A stretch of DNA of 64,000 bases from Mogibacterium sp. (lineage in GTDB: Bacteria > Bacillota > Clostridia > Peptostreptococcales > Anaerovoracaceae). The translations under genes and the position numbers were made by a program. The notes beneath the pieces are model-generated. The model saw only the letters and a program-made list of their open reading frames with translations. It was not told where the DNA came from and did no database searches. Where the stretch lies: the NCBI GenBank assembly GCA_017433975.1, contig JAFRGD010000022.1:62001-126000 (forward strand), in the 5' to 3' direction. Shown in pieces: positions 48,532 through 57,706 of the stretch; position 1 is the first letter of the stretch, and every line of letters starts with the position of its first letter.

Positions 48532-49653
48532 TTATAGGCGCGGATTGGCCTTTTCCAGTCCGAGCTCTTCCTTCCAGAGCAGATGCTCCGGCTCGTGGTA
48601 CAGTTCCTCCGGGAAGTCGACGTATTCGAACTCGACGCCGTTGATCTCGAACGTGATGACGCCGGTCTCCTTGTCCCACTTTTTGATGTTCTCGCGGCGG
48701 CCCTTGCCCGGAGGAATCGCGCTGACGAGCCGCACCGAGTTGACCCACGCCGACGAGTGATAGTTCATGTAGTCGAAGATGTCGCAGATCTTTTGGTACG
48801 GGATCCGGTACGTTGCGCTGAACGCGATGATGTCCGGGGTGAAGATGCTCATCTGGCGGATCCGCATGTCGTCCAGCATCGTGAAGAGCTTCTTCAGCAC
48901 GAACGGGCTGTCGTTGATGCCCGCGAGAATCGGGTTCTGGTTGTACATCCGGACGTTCGCCTTGCGGAACTGCTCGACCTTGGCCTTGACGACGTCGTCG
49001 ATCTCGTACGGGTGCATGATGTGGAAGACGACGCGGACGTCAAACTCCGCCATCAGATCGATGAACTCCTGCGTGATCACGTACGGGTTGTAGACGATCG
49101 ACCGCGTGTGGAGCCGGATGTGCGGTATATTTATGCTTTTGATCTTCTCGAAGATCAGACGGAGCTTGTCGAGCGGGACGAGGACCGGGTCGCCGCCGGA
49201 GAGGATGACCTCCTCGAGTTCCTTGTGCGCGTCAACGTACTCGATCAGCTGGTCCAGGCTGTTCTCAATCGTGATTCCGTCGCTCTCCGCCAGTTTGATC
49301 GTCCGGAAGCAGTACGCGCAATTGGAGCAGCAGTGCTCGGTGGTCATGAACAACAGCCGGTTGGAGTACTGCCGCACGATGTCCGTGTTGCCCGCCACCG
49401 GGTAGTGGTTGTACTCCTGCACGAAGTCCTCGACTTCCCCAGGCCCGTGCAACGGCTCGATGCCCTTGGACGCGTCGCCGACCTTGGCCTCGGTCGGATA
49501 GACGCATTTATACAGCGGACCGCCCGGCCCGATCGCCGCGATCTCTTCGTCGACTTTCTTCTTGTAGAAAGGCGTGACCGCCACCGGCAGCAGGTGAAAC
49601 TGCTTGCACAGCGGTTCGTACGCCGCCACCAGTTCTTCTCTCGTTCTAGCCAT
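48532..49653 (-). CDS. KamA/lysine 2,3-aminomutase-like radical SAM enzyme
   Basis: The 373-residue protein has the radical-SAM triad in EHCCSNCAYCFRT (CxxxCxxC), then ILSGGDPVLVPLDKL and IRLHTRSIVYNPYVIT, both close to lysine 2,3-aminomutase and EpmB, where PLP and SAM act together. It is shorter than KamA (about 416) and near EpmB-type length, so the substrate could be free lysine, another amino acid or a protein residue. The PLP lysine is not pinned down. AAGGGG precedes the ATG at 49653; a consensus promoter lies 85 bp upstream. No kamD/kamE mutase genes are nearby. Confidence 0.85.
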   Translation of the reverse strand: MARTREELVAAYEPLCKQFHLLPVAVTPFYKKKVDEEIAAIGPGGPLYKCVYPTEAKVGDASKGIEPLHGPGEVEDFVQEYNHYPVAGNTDIVRQYSNRLLFMTTEHCCSNCAYCFRTIKLAESDGITIENSLDQLIEYVDAHKELEEVILSGGDPVLVPLDKLRLIFEKIKSINIPHIRLHTRSIVYNPYVITQEFIDLMAEFDVRVVFHIMHPYEIDDVVKAKVEQFRKANVRMYNQNPILAGINDSPFVLKKLFTMLDDMRIRQMSIFTPDIIAFSATYRIPYQKICDIFDYMNYHSSAWVNSVRLVSAIPPGKGRRENIKKWDKETGVITFEINGVEFEYVDFPEELYHEPEHLLWKEELGLEKANPRL

Positions 49654-49737
49654 TGGAATTTCCCCTTTTGAATGATCTACGTTGTCTGGTAACACAACGA
49701 CCTGGTAAAAATGTATAAATATTACTAAGTCTTGATA

Positions 49738-49766
49738 ATTATACTTCTGCATATCCTCTATGTCAA
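49738..49766 (-). promoter_or_regulatory. Promoter of KamA-like gene
   Basis: TTGACA (49761-49766), 17 bp, TATAAT (49738-49743) on the minus strand; near-perfect consensus. The leader contains a CGTTGT/ACAACG hairpin. Confidence 0.78.
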
Positions 49767-49836
49767 TATCAAAAAACGGAAATCATGCACGAAATTTGGT
49801 ACCACGATGACCGCCCGCAAGATCAGCCTCTGCGCT

Positions 49837-49865
49837 TGACAATCGCCGGAATCCGTGCTATCAAA
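49837..49865 (+). promoter_or_regulatory. Promoter of 3-hydroxyacyl-CoA dehydrogenase gene
   Basis: TTGACA (49837-49842), 17 bp, TATCAA (49860-49865); the leader has two GTTAGTGT repeats. Confidence 0.65.
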
Positions 49866-49933
49866 GAAAAAAGGTAAATATTTTTAAGTTAGTGTTTTTT
49901 AGGTTAGTGTACGTTAGGAAAGGAGATTTACCT

Positions 49934-50893
49934 ATGTCAAAAAAAGTTGTTATCGCAGGCGGCGGCGTCCTCGGCACCCAGATCGGTCTGATCTGTGCTT
50001 ATCACGGCTTTGATACCACGTTCTGGCTTCGGTCCGAGAGCTCCATCGGCCGCACCACCCCAAAGATCGAACAGTACACCAAGATGATGCTGGACGACCT
50101 CGCGGGCGCGAAGGCCCTCGTTGGCAATCCGATGGGCGGCTACCTCTATCCGAAGGGCATGATTTCGGATTGGAAGAGCATGACCGTAGAGAAGATCGAC
50201 GAGATGGTCAAGGAGGGTGAGAAAAACCTCAAGGACAACATCCACATCGAGCTCGACATGGCCAAGGCCGTGGACGGCGCTTACATCGTCATCGAGTCCA
50301 TGTCCGAGAATCCGGAGGCCAAGATCGGCGTTTACACCGCGATGAAGGACCTGCTGTCGGAGGATACCATCCTCTGCACCAACTCCTCCACGCTCCTCCC
50401 GAGCACGTTTGCGGAATACACCGGCCGCCCGGAGAAATACTGTGCGCTGCACTTCGCGAACACCATCTGGAAGAACAACACCGCCGAGGTCATGGGCCAC
50501 GCGGGAACCGACCCTGAGGTTTACAAAGAGGTCGTCAAGTTCGCCGCTGAGATCGGCATGGTTCCGCTCCAGCTCCACAAGGAGCAGCCGGGCTACATCC
50601 TCAACACGATGCTCGTCCCGTTCCTCTCCGCCGCTCAGTATCTATGGGCGACCGGCGTCTCCGACCCGGAGACCATCGACCTCACCTGGCAGCTCGCGAC
50701 CGGCGCGCCAAAGGGACCGTTCCAGATCCTCGACATCGTCGGCCTGGAGACGGCTTACAACATCAACCAGATGAAGCCGGCGGCCCAGCAGGAAGGCACC
50801 GTTGAGAACCTGATCGGCAAAAAACTCAAAGAGAAGATCGACCGCGGCGAGACCGGCATCACCAAGGGCAAGGGCTTCTACGAGTACAAATAG
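49934..50893 (+). CDS. 3-hydroxyacyl-CoA dehydrogenase family protein
   Basis: The 319-residue protein has the N-terminal Rossmann motif VVIAGGGVLGTQIG and the family core around IVIESMSENPEAK, TNSSTLLPSTFAEYTG and CALHFANTIWKNNTAEVMGH (catalytic His), with the C-terminal helical dimer domain. It should oxidise or reduce 3-hydroxyacyl-CoA with NAD(H), for example in butyrate formation or amino-acid fermentation. AGGAG precedes the ATG at 49934. Divergent from the KamA-like gene, hinting at a joint amino-acid catabolic role; that link is inference. Confidence 0.9.
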   Translation: MSKKVVIAGGGVLGTQIGLICAYHGFDTTFWLRSESSIGRTTPKIEQYTKMMLDDLAGAKALVGNPMGGYLYPKGMISDWKSMTVEKIDEMVKEGEKNLKDNIHIELDMAKAVDGAYIVIESMSENPEAKIGVYTAMKDLLSEDTILCTNSSTLLPSTFAEYTGRPEKYCALHFANTIWKNNTAEVMGHAGTDPEVYKEVVKFAAEIGMVPLQLHKEQPGYILNTMLVPFLSAAQYLWATGVSDPETIDLTWQLATGAPKGPFQILDIVGLETAYNINQMKPAAQQEGTVENLIGKKLKEKIDRGETGITKGKGFYEYK

Positions 50894-50926
50894 TAACGCG
50901 TAGACGCCATCCGGCAATCGTATCAA

Positions 50927-50962
50927 AAAACCCCCGGACAGGAGTCCGGGGGTTTTCTTTTG
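50927..50962 (+). terminator. Bidirectional terminator
   Basis: CCCCCGGAC-AGGA-GTCCGGGGG flanked by A and T runs on both sides; serves the dehydrogenase gene on plus and the GH32 gene on minus. Confidence 0.95.
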
Positions 50963-50992
50963 TCATTATCACAGTGGTCTCTGCCGTTTGAA

Positions 50993-52531
50993 TCAGTCGC
51001 CGCAATCGATTCGATATTGGGTCACGGTGAGGTTTGCGCTGCCGTCCGCGCGGAACGTGATTCCGTCCGCGGACAGATCGGTAAAATGCGTCATCGAAAG
51101 GACTTGCTCCCCGCCGTTCACAAACACCTCCGCGCTCCAGCGGTCCAACAGGATCCGGAGTCTCAGTTCGTGATTCAAATCGCTGTCCGTCCGGTTAGCG
51201 ATCTCTATCGTCCGTTCTTTGATATAGCTCTCGCTCTGCCCGGAACGGCTCCGGTCGACCGTGAGGAGGGCCCGCGCCGGCTCCCAGCGAAGCTCGGAAT
51301 AATACTGGTCATTCTTTGCAAACCGGAGCCGGAACACCTTGCAGTCTTTTGCCTGAAGCGACAGTTCGAGGTCAACCGCCCTGCCGGAAATCCCCGGCAG
51401 TACGACTTCGTCCGCGCCCACCGCGACGTTCCGGTAAGATACCCTGTCCTTCCGATACGCTTCCAGTTCGCGGACCGGCTTCTGCATGAGCCGTCCATCC
51501 CGGAGGGAGAGTTCCCGCGGAATCGTATACTGCCCGAAGATCTTTCCTACGTCGTCGTGCAGATTGGACGTCTGCGGGTCCTGCATCCAGCCGATCATGA
51601 TGCAGCGGCCGTCCGGCATGTTACGCACCTGCGGTGCATAAAAATCCAGGCCGCAGTCCACCGGATCGTACGCGGCATCCCCGGTTTCGCTACGGTGCAG
51701 CCGGAAAACGCCCTCTTCATCATGATACGAACCGATCATGTAGCAGACGTTGTTCCCCTTCGGGAAACGGATCGAGCCGTTCGCTTCTTCTTCCTCCATG
51801 TTCATCGGGCTCGCCATGAGTACCTGACTGCCGTCCAGCGGGAAAAAACTCGGGCACTCCCACATCACGCCGATCTTGAGGACGTCTTCGAAGAGCACTT
51901 TGTCGCGCTCCCAGTGAAAGCCGTCGTCGCTCCGGTACATCGTAAGCTGGGTGGCCCGGCTGCCCTCGAGGCTGGCATTGGCAGCGAGCGTCCGGAACGT
52001 CCCGTCCTGGCAGGTCCAGATGTACGGGTCCCGGAACTCATATATGTCGCCGGCCGGCGGGAGATCTTGTTCCCGGAGGACCGGATTGCCTTCGTACTTC
52101 ACAAAATCGATACCGTCACCGACCGCCAGGCATTGCATCTGCGGCCACTTTCCGTCCGGGTCCAGGTTTTCGCTCTGACACCCGGTGTATATCAATAGGA
52201 GCCGTCCGTCCGGCAGCGGGACCGCCGACCCGGAGAAGCACCCTGCATCGTCGTACGGTTCGTCCGGCGCCAGCGCACACGGCAGATAGGTCCAGCGGAC
52301 CAGATCGTCGCTGACCGCATGGCCCCAGTGCATAGAATCCCAGTAAGTACTATACGGATTGTACTGATAAAACAAGTGATACTGGCCGTTATAATACGTG
52401 AAGCCGTTCGGATCGTTCAGCCAGCCGACCCACGGGGAAAAATGGTACACCGGCCGTTCTTCCGCCGGAACCAGCGCGCCTTCCCGCACTTCGTATTCTC
52501 TCGCCTTCGCGAGCGTTTGACTGCATTTCAT
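50993..52531 (-). CDS. GH32 beta-fructofuranosidase / sucrose-6-phosphate hydrolase
   Basis: The 512-residue cytosolic enzyme carries all GH32 motifs: nucleophile Asp in GWLNDPNG near residue 40, transition-state Asp in EFRDPYIW, acid/base Glu in MWECPSFF. The beta-propeller is followed by a C-terminal beta-sandwich (residues about 355-512). It hydrolyses sucrose, sucrose-6-phosphate or short fructans. No signal peptide, so it acts on imported sugar. It is last in the ABC sugar-import operon; a terminator between it and the ATPase gene implies expression by partial read-through. Confidence 0.93.
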   Translation of the reverse strand: MKCSQTLAKAREYEVREGALVPAEERPVYHFSPWVGWLNDPNGFTYYNGQYHLFYQYNPYSTYWDSMHWGHAVSDDLVRWTYLPCALAPDEPYDDAGCFSGSAVPLPDGRLLLIYTGCQSENLDPDGKWPQMQCLAVGDGIDFVKYEGNPVLREQDLPPAGDIYEFRDPYIWTCQDGTFRTLAANASLEGSRATQLTMYRSDDGFHWERDKVLFEDVLKIGVMWECPSFFPLDGSQVLMASPMNMEEEEANGSIRFPKGNNVCYMIGSYHDEEGVFRLHRSETGDAAYDPVDCGLDFYAPQVRNMPDGRCIMIGWMQDPQTSNLHDDVGKIFGQYTIPRELSLRDGRLMQKPVRELEAYRKDRVSYRNVAVGADEVVLPGISGRAVDLELSLQAKDCKVFRLRFAKNDQYYSELRWEPARALLTVDRSRSGQSESYIKERTIEIANRTDSDLNHELRLRILLDRWSAEVFVNGGEQVLSMTHFTDLSADGITFRADGSANLTVTQYRIDCGD

Positions 52532-52543
52532 ACTTCAGACCTG

Positions 52544-52581
52544 ATAAAAAACAGGGCTGCCACCTGTCCGGTGACAGCCCT
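52544..52581 (-). terminator. Intra-operon terminator
   Basis: AGGGCTGTCACC/GGTGGCAGCCCT 12-bp stem; on the minus strand followed by GTTTTTTAT, just 13 bp before the GH32 start. Confidence 0.85.
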
Positions 52582-52593
52582 TTGCAAGTGGAA

Positions 52594-53706
52594 TCAATCG
52601 TGGTAGAGCAGGTTGAGCTCCGTCTCTTTGTCGAACAGCTGGATCTTGTCCATGTTGACCGAGTACGTCGCCAGCATTCCGTGGACGAGGTCGACCTCCG
52701 GGGCGACTCTCGCGGTGCACTGCTTGCCATTGATGTCACCATACAGGAAGACCTCTGCGCCGAGCAGCTCACGGACTTCGATCTTGCACTTGAGGGTGCA
52801 GAACTGATCCTCGAGGCCTCTGCCGTCGCCGAAGTACTCCGGACGGACACCGAGCACGACGACCTTGCCGTCGTAACCGCCGTCGATCAGGACCTGTTTC
52901 TTGTTGTCCGGCACCTTGAGGACGTCGTCCCCTACGTGCAGGAATACGTCGCTGCCCTTGACCTCGACAACCGCGTCGAGGAAGTTCATCTGCGGCGACC
53001 CGATGAAGCCCGCAACGAAGAGGTTGCAAGGCTTGTTGTACAGGTGCTCCGGCGTGTTGATCTGCTGAACGATACCGTCCTTCATAACGACGATGCGGGT
53101 ACCGAGCGTCATAGCCTCGGTCTGGTCGTGCGTTACGTAGATGATGGTCGTTCCCAGTCTCTCGTGGAGCTTCGCGATCTCGGTTCTCATCTGAACTCTC
53201 AGCTTGGCGTCGAGGTTGGAGAGCGGCTCGTCCATCAGGAAGACCTTCGGGTTTCTGACAATGGCTCTGCCCATCGCGACACGCTGTCTCTGTCCGCCGG
53301 AGAGCGCCTTTGGCTTGCGGTCGAGGAGCTTCTCAAGGTCGAGGATCTTTGCGACCTCGTTGACCTTGGCGTCGATCTCGTCCTTTGGAACGTTGCGCAG
53401 CTTGAGCGCAAAGCCCATGTTGTCCCGGACGGTCATGTGCGGATAGAGGGCGTAGCTCTGGAATACCATCGCGATGTCTCTGTCCTTTGGTTCGACATCG
53501 TTCATCTTGACGCCGTCGATCAGGAACTCTCCGTCGGAGATGTCCTCAAGGCCGGCGATCATGCGTAGCGTGGTGGACTTTCCGCAGCCGGAAGGTCCGA
53601 CGAAGATGATGAATTCTTTATCTTCGACTTCGAGATTGAAATCCTGAACGGCGTGGAATCCGTTCGGATAAATCTTCTCAATGTGTTTCAGTGAAAGGCT
53701 TGACAT
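52594..53706 (-). CDS. Sugar ABC transporter ATPase, MsmX/UgpC type
   Basis: The 370-residue ATPase has Walker A VGPSGCGKSTT, Q-loop FQSYALYPHM, signature LSGGQRQRVAMGRAIVR, Walker B VFLMDEPLSNLDAK and H-loop VTHDQTEA. The C-terminal TOBE/MalK regulatory domain (about 240-370) includes LGVRPEYF. It energises carbohydrate uptake with the MalFG-type permeases encoded upstream. AAAGGAG precedes the ATG. Fifth gene of the sugar operon. Confidence 0.94.
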   Translation of the reverse strand: MSSLSLKHIEKIYPNGFHAVQDFNLEVEDKEFIIFVGPSGCGKSTTLRMIAGLEDISDGEFLIDGVKMNDVEPKDRDIAMVFQSYALYPHMTVRDNMGFALKLRNVPKDEIDAKVNEVAKILDLEKLLDRKPKALSGGQRQRVAMGRAIVRNPKVFLMDEPLSNLDAKLRVQMRTEIAKLHERLGTTIIYVTHDQTEAMTLGTRIVVMKDGIVQQINTPEHLYNKPCNLFVAGFIGSPQMNFLDAVVEVKGSDVFLHVGDDVLKVPDNKKQVLIDGGYDGKVVVLGVRPEYFGDGRGLEDQFCTLKCKIEVRELLGAEVFLYGDINGKQCTARVAPEVDLVHGMLATYSVNMDKIQLFDKETELNLLYHD

Positions 53707-53751
53707 GTTCTATTCTCCTTTTATTCCAATATACGCGCTAGTTCGGTCTGA

Positions 53752-54387
53752 TTATTCTGATAACGGTTCGGCTTTGGTCTCGAGTTTCTCCAGGATCTTA
53801 TTGTAGAGCAATGCACACAGGAAGCCCGGGAGGGTGAAGCCGTAAAGCAGGAAGAACGCCAGCGCGGCGCGGTGCAGGTAGACCAGCACCAGGATCCAGA
53901 CCAGCCAGCTGGCCGCCATCAAGACGGACCGCGGGAAGTTCCCGATCGCCAGCCGGACCGCGTTGAGCATGGTTCCTTTTACGGTATTCTCATATCTTGA
54001 CTGAAGCGCGAACATGTACACGCATGTAGTGAATATCATGACAGCGATGATGGTGATGACGATCATCAGCAGCGTCGCCGTTCTCGATTCTGACCCGCGA
54101 AGCGCCAGCAGATCCACCGCCGTAATGCCGGCAGCAGCCAGCACGATCAATCCCTCTGGGATGCCCTGCCGGAAATTCTGCTTGAACGACTTTCGAAACA
54201 TCTGGATGACGTACGTTTCATCTTTGCGGACGAGGTGGAGCAGCACATAGTTCATGGCTGTCAGCGCCCCTCCGAGCGTGATGATCGGCAGGGAATACAG
54301 AACCGTAAACAGGTTCAGTATCACCAGGTCCACCAGTCTCGAAAGAAACCGCATCACCGGGTTGTTCGAATCAAAGAATTTGTCCAT
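53752..54387 (-). CDS. YesL family (DUF624) membrane protein
   Basis: The 211-residue protein has five to six transmembrane helices and the YesL pattern: MDKFFDSNNPVMRFLSRLVD at the start, then NLFTVLYSLPIITLGGALTA, and ETYVIQMFRKSFKQNFRQGI. Such genes accompany CUT1 sugar ABC importers in Firmicutes; the function is unknown, possibly assisting assembly or regulation. Between permease and ATPase genes of this operon, with short gaps; weak ribosome site. Confidence 0.87.
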   Translation of the reverse strand: MDKFFDSNNPVMRFLSRLVDLVILNLFTVLYSLPIITLGGALTAMNYVLLHLVRKDETYVIQMFRKSFKQNFRQGIPEGLIVLAAAGITAVDLLALRGSESRTATLLMIVITIIAVMIFTTCVYMFALQSRYENTVKGTMLNAVRLAIGNFPRSVLMAASWLVWILVLVYLHRAALAFFLLYGFTLPGFLCALLYNKILEKLETKAEPLSE

Positions 54388-54419
54388 TCGTTATCAATAT
54401 ACTCGCAGACCGATACAAC

Positions 54420-55283
54420 TTAACCCTTTACAGCTCCTGACGTAACTCCCGCGACGATGTATTTCTGCAGGAAGAGATACAGGATCAGGATCGGCAGCAT
54501 TGCGAGCAGCAGCGCCGCCATGACCAGACCGATGTCGGTCGAGTAAGTACCGTAGAATTGCTGTGTGGCAATCGGAATCGTGTAGATCTCCTTTCTCGTC
54601 AGCACCAGGCTTGGCAGGAGATAGTCGTTCCAGAACGCCATCGCGTCGATGATCGTTACGGTCGCGATCGTCGGCTTGAGCAGCGGGAAGACGATTTTCC
54701 AGAAGGTCTGCCATCTCGTGCAGCCGTCAATCAAAGCCGCCTCCTCAAGCTCCAAAGGTATAGTGGAATGGATCGCTCCGTGGAACATGAATGTCGCCAT
54801 GGAGACTGAGAACCCGACATGCATGAATATCAGCGTAATACGGCTGTTGAGGATATTGAAAATACCTCCGTATACGGATACCAGCGGTACCATCAGTACC
54901 TGGAACGGGATGACCATGGATGCAACCATCAGCGCGAAGACCGCGGTGCACATTTTCCACTTTCCGTTCCGGACGATGACGAACGACGTCATCGACGAAA
55001 TGAGAATCGTCAGAAACGTTGCCGATACCGTGATGATGAGCGAGTTCTTAAATACGTTGAAGAAGTCCATCTTGCGCATGGCCTCCGGGAAGTTCTTCAG
55101 CGTGAAGCCGTGGGCGCCGATCAGCGCCAGCGGGTTAGACACGATGTCCGCCTTATCCTTGAACACGTTGATGATAACCAGGATGAAAGGCATGATGAAG
55201 AGGATGAACAGGATGATCAGAATGGTGATCATGATAGCATGATTTCTCTTTTTAGCTGCTGCAGCTTTTTCGTTCTGAGTCAT
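54420..55283 (-). CDS. Carbohydrate ABC permease, MalG type
   Basis: The 287-residue, six-helix permease has the EAA loop for ATPase contact: ELEEAALIDGCTRWQTFWKI, and the MalG-like C-terminus AGVTSGAVKG. It forms the translocation pore with the MalF-type partner. Its ATG overlaps the partner's stop (TAATG), so translation is coupled. Confidence 0.94.
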   Translation of the reverse strand: MTQNEKAAAAKKRNHAIMITILIILFILFIMPFILVIINVFKDKADIVSNPLALIGAHGFTLKNFPEAMRKMDFFNVFKNSLIITVSATFLTILISSMTSFVIVRNGKWKMCTAVFALMVASMVIPFQVLMVPLVSVYGGIFNILNSRITLIFMHVGFSVSMATFMFHGAIHSTIPLELEEAALIDGCTRWQTFWKIVFPLLKPTIATVTIIDAMAFWNDYLLPSLVLTRKEIYTIPIATQQFYGTYSTDIGLVMAALLLAMLPILILYLFLQKYIVAGVTSGAVKG

Positions 55284-56161
55284 TATGCTTCCACCTCCCC
55301 TTTCTTACCAATCCACTCCTGCGTGACACCGATGATGGCGCATACTATGAAGAGAATGAGAGCCTCTGCCTGGCCCTGGCCATATCTCTTATATGTAAAC
55401 GCTGTGTTATACACGTGCATCGCTGCCATGACGGACTCGCCGAACGGCTCGCCCTTGGTCAATGACAGGTTGACGTCGTAGATGACGAAGCATCTTGTGA
55501 TGCTCAGGAAGATGCACTGTACAAAAGATGACCGCATCAGTGGAATGGTAACGTTACGCATCGCCTGGGCCGGGGTGCAGCCGTCGATCATAGCGGCTTC
55601 TTTGAGGGAGTCTGAGACACTCATGAAGCCGGCTACGTAAATCAACATCATATACCCTGCGTATTGCCATACGGACGCGAATATCAAGCAGAACATCGCG
55701 CCGCGTGGTGTCGCCAGCAAAGACGTCGTTGTGCCACCGGTAATTGCATTGCCAATCGCGACAAACGCTCTGTTGAACACGAACTTCCAGATGTAACCAA
55801 GTACGATTCCGCCGATCAGGTTCGGTACGAAGAACCCTGCGCGGAAGAAGTTCTGTCCTTTGACGCCGCTCGTGACCAGATAGGCCATCGCAAAAGCGAG
55901 GATGTTGATAAATACTACAGCGAAGACGGAATAAATCACCGTTCTTCCCATCGCCATCCAGAAATCAGCATCCTTGAAGGCCGCCGCGTAGTTGGCAAAG
56001 CCGACTAACGGTTTATCCCGCGATACGCCGTCCCAGCTAGTGAAAGTCAAGTAAATACCATAGATGAATGGAACGATGACAACCGCACAGAACAGGAACG
56101 TCCCTACGCCGCCAAACATCAGGTACTGTTTGACTTTATAGCTAAATGTGTTCCGTTTCAT
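55283..56161 (-). CDS. Carbohydrate ABC permease, MalF type
   Basis: The 292-residue, six-helix permease has the EAA loop DSLKEAAMIDGCTPAQAMRN followed by VTIPLM, and the early VVIVPFIYGIYLTFTSWDG typical of CUT1 MalF/UgpA-type permeases. It pairs with the next gene product to move sugar across the membrane. Thirty bases downstream of the binding-protein gene. Confidence 0.94.
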   Translation of the reverse strand: MKRNTFSYKVKQYLMFGGVGTFLFCAVVIVPFIYGIYLTFTSWDGVSRDKPLVGFANYAAAFKDADFWMAMGRTVIYSVFAVVFINILAFAMAYLVTSGVKGQNFFRAGFFVPNLIGGIVLGYIWKFVFNRAFVAIGNAITGGTTTSLLATPRGAMFCLIFASVWQYAGYMMLIYVAGFMSVSDSLKEAAMIDGCTPAQAMRNVTIPLMRSSFVQCIFLSITRCFVIYDVNLSLTKGEPFGESVMAAMHVYNTAFTYKRYGQGQAEALILFIVCAIIGVTQEWIGKKGEVEA

Positions 56162-56191
56162 AATATCCCCTTAATAAATTACATTTCAGGA

Positions 56192-57481
56192 TTAGTGTTC
56201 TACCGGAGTCGTGGTTGCCCAGTAGTTCTGGATCGCTGCTGCGAGTTCCTCACGCGTGCACTGGTCAGCCAGGTATTTCTGCATCTCGATGCCCAGCTTT
56301 GAATAGTGGTCATCCGGGTCATAGTCGTAGTTCGGAACCAGTTTGCCAGCGTCTACGTACTGCTTAACAACAACGCCGATGTCGTTGGAGCATGGAACCG
56401 TGTTGCTTCTGAACGGCGAAACCATGCCGCAGGTCTCGGATACGAAAGTCTTGCCTTCGTCAGAGGTCGCGAGCCAGTTCAGGAAGTCCATGGCGGCCTT
56501 CTGGTCAGCCTCGGAGGTGTATTCACTTCCGTCGACATAGAAGTACTTGGAGCCGCCGCCGACGAGCATGCCGGTGTAAGCGTCCTGTACGTTCTGCGGT
56601 CCTGGCATGATGCCGATGTTGCCGGTGTAGTCGTAGGTGAGGATATCATTCCACTCCCAGCATCCGCCGAACTGGAACGCGTCCTGACCTTCGGACATCG
56701 CCTGGTGAACAAGTTCGTCCTCAGCGGAGATCGCGCCGGCCTTGAACATGTTGTAAGCTTTGAGGGTGTCGAACGTATCCATGAGGGCGTTGAACTTCGC
56801 GTCCTGCATGAGGTCAACTTCGCCAGCGTACAGACCCTGGATGAATGCCTCTGGATCTTCTCTCTCCTCATACACCTGCTGCAGATAGTGAGCCGCGAGC
56901 GACCAGTCTGGTTTGAGGATCGCCGTCGGGGACTCCATGCCGCCCGCTACGAGCTCGTCCAGGAACGCCTTGAAGTCGTCGAGCGTGTTGATGCTCGAAG
57001 GATCAAAGTCTTTGCCGGTAACTCTCTTGATCGCGTCTGCATTGTACAGGATACCTCTGGCCTCGATGCAGGTCGGGAAGCCGAGAACCTTGCCGTCAAC
57101 CGTGATGGCATAGTCCGTATCAGCAACCCAGTCATAACCCGACATGTCGGCGCCGTACTGCTTACCAAGCGTATAGATGTCCTTCGGGTCTACCATGTTG
57201 ATGGTATACGGGGACTTGGAAGCATACTTGGTCGCCAGGTGAGCGGAAACCGTGTCCTGCGAATAGTAAACTTCGACATGAACACCGGTCTGCTCCTCGT
57301 ACTGTTTTGCCAGTTCCTCGAACTGCTCCTGAATCTCGTTCTTCGAGTTAAAGAGTGTGATGGATGTGCCGTCACCGGTGCCGCCGGACGAATCCGAGCC
57401 GCCACCGCCGCCGCATGCAGCCAATCCGAGAGTCAAGATGATCGTCAGCAGAACTGCCAATACTTTTCTTGTTTTCTTCAT
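56192..57481 (-). CDS. Carbohydrate ABC transporter substrate-binding lipoprotein
   Basis: The 429-residue family-1 solute-binding protein has a signal MKKTRKVLAVLLTIILTLGL and lipobox LAAC followed by a Gly/Ser linker. The fold shows LFNSKNEIQEQFEELAKQYE, GFPTCIEARGILYNADAIKR and a C-terminal helix. With the downstream permeases and ATPase it imports a sugar, probably sucrose or fructo-oligosaccharide judging by the flanking enzymes. AGGAGG before the ATG at 57481 fixes the start. Promoter and LacI-like operator lie upstream. Confidence 0.94.
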   Translation of the reverse strand: MKKTRKVLAVLLTIILTLGLAACGGGGGSDSSGGTGDGTSITLFNSKNEIQEQFEELAKQYEEQTGVHVEVYYSQDTVSAHLATKYASKSPYTINMVDPKDIYTLGKQYGADMSGYDWVADTDYAITVDGKVLGFPTCIEARGILYNADAIKRVTGKDFDPSSINTLDDFKAFLDELVAGGMESPTAILKPDWSLAAHYLQQVYEEREDPEAFIQGLYAGEVDLMQDAKFNALMDTFDTLKAYNMFKAGAISAEDELVHQAMSEGQDAFQFGGCWEWNDILTYDYTGNIGIMPGPQNVQDAYTGMLVGGGSKYFYVDGSEYTSEADQKAAMDFLNWLATSDEGKTFVSETCGMVSPFRSNTVPCSNDIGVVVKQYVDAGKLVPNYDYDPDDHYSKLGIEMQKYLADQCTREELAAAIQNYWATTTPVEH

Positions 57482-57638
57482 ATTATTCCTCCTATGATGT
57501 GTTACAATAACGAGTCCGGTAGAACCGGTATTGAAATAACGCCTGTTGCAAAAGCAAAGCCTCCATACTTTACTGCATTCGTACCTCGTTCTTCTGCAGA
57601 GTCCATCACAGCAGGCAGATTTCAATTGTTGTATAAAG

Positions 57639-57667
57639 ATTTTATCAATAATTGGCGAGGGTGTCAA
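57639..57667 (-). promoter_or_regulatory. Promoter of sugar ABC operon
   Basis: TTGACA (57662-57667), 17 bp, TAAAAT (57639-57644) on the minus strand. Confidence 0.75.
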
Positions 57668-57692
57668 TTTAATGTGGCTATATCAGGCTGGG

Positions 57693-57706
57693 CGCAAACG
57701 TTTTCG
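57693..57706. promoter_or_regulatory. LacI-family/cre-like operator
   Basis: CGCAAACGTTTTCG is a near-palindrome centred on CG with the AAACGTTT core of LacI-family operators (also close to a CcpA site), 26 bp upstream of the -35 box and abutting the esterase stop. The regulator gene is not in the window. Confidence 0.6.
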
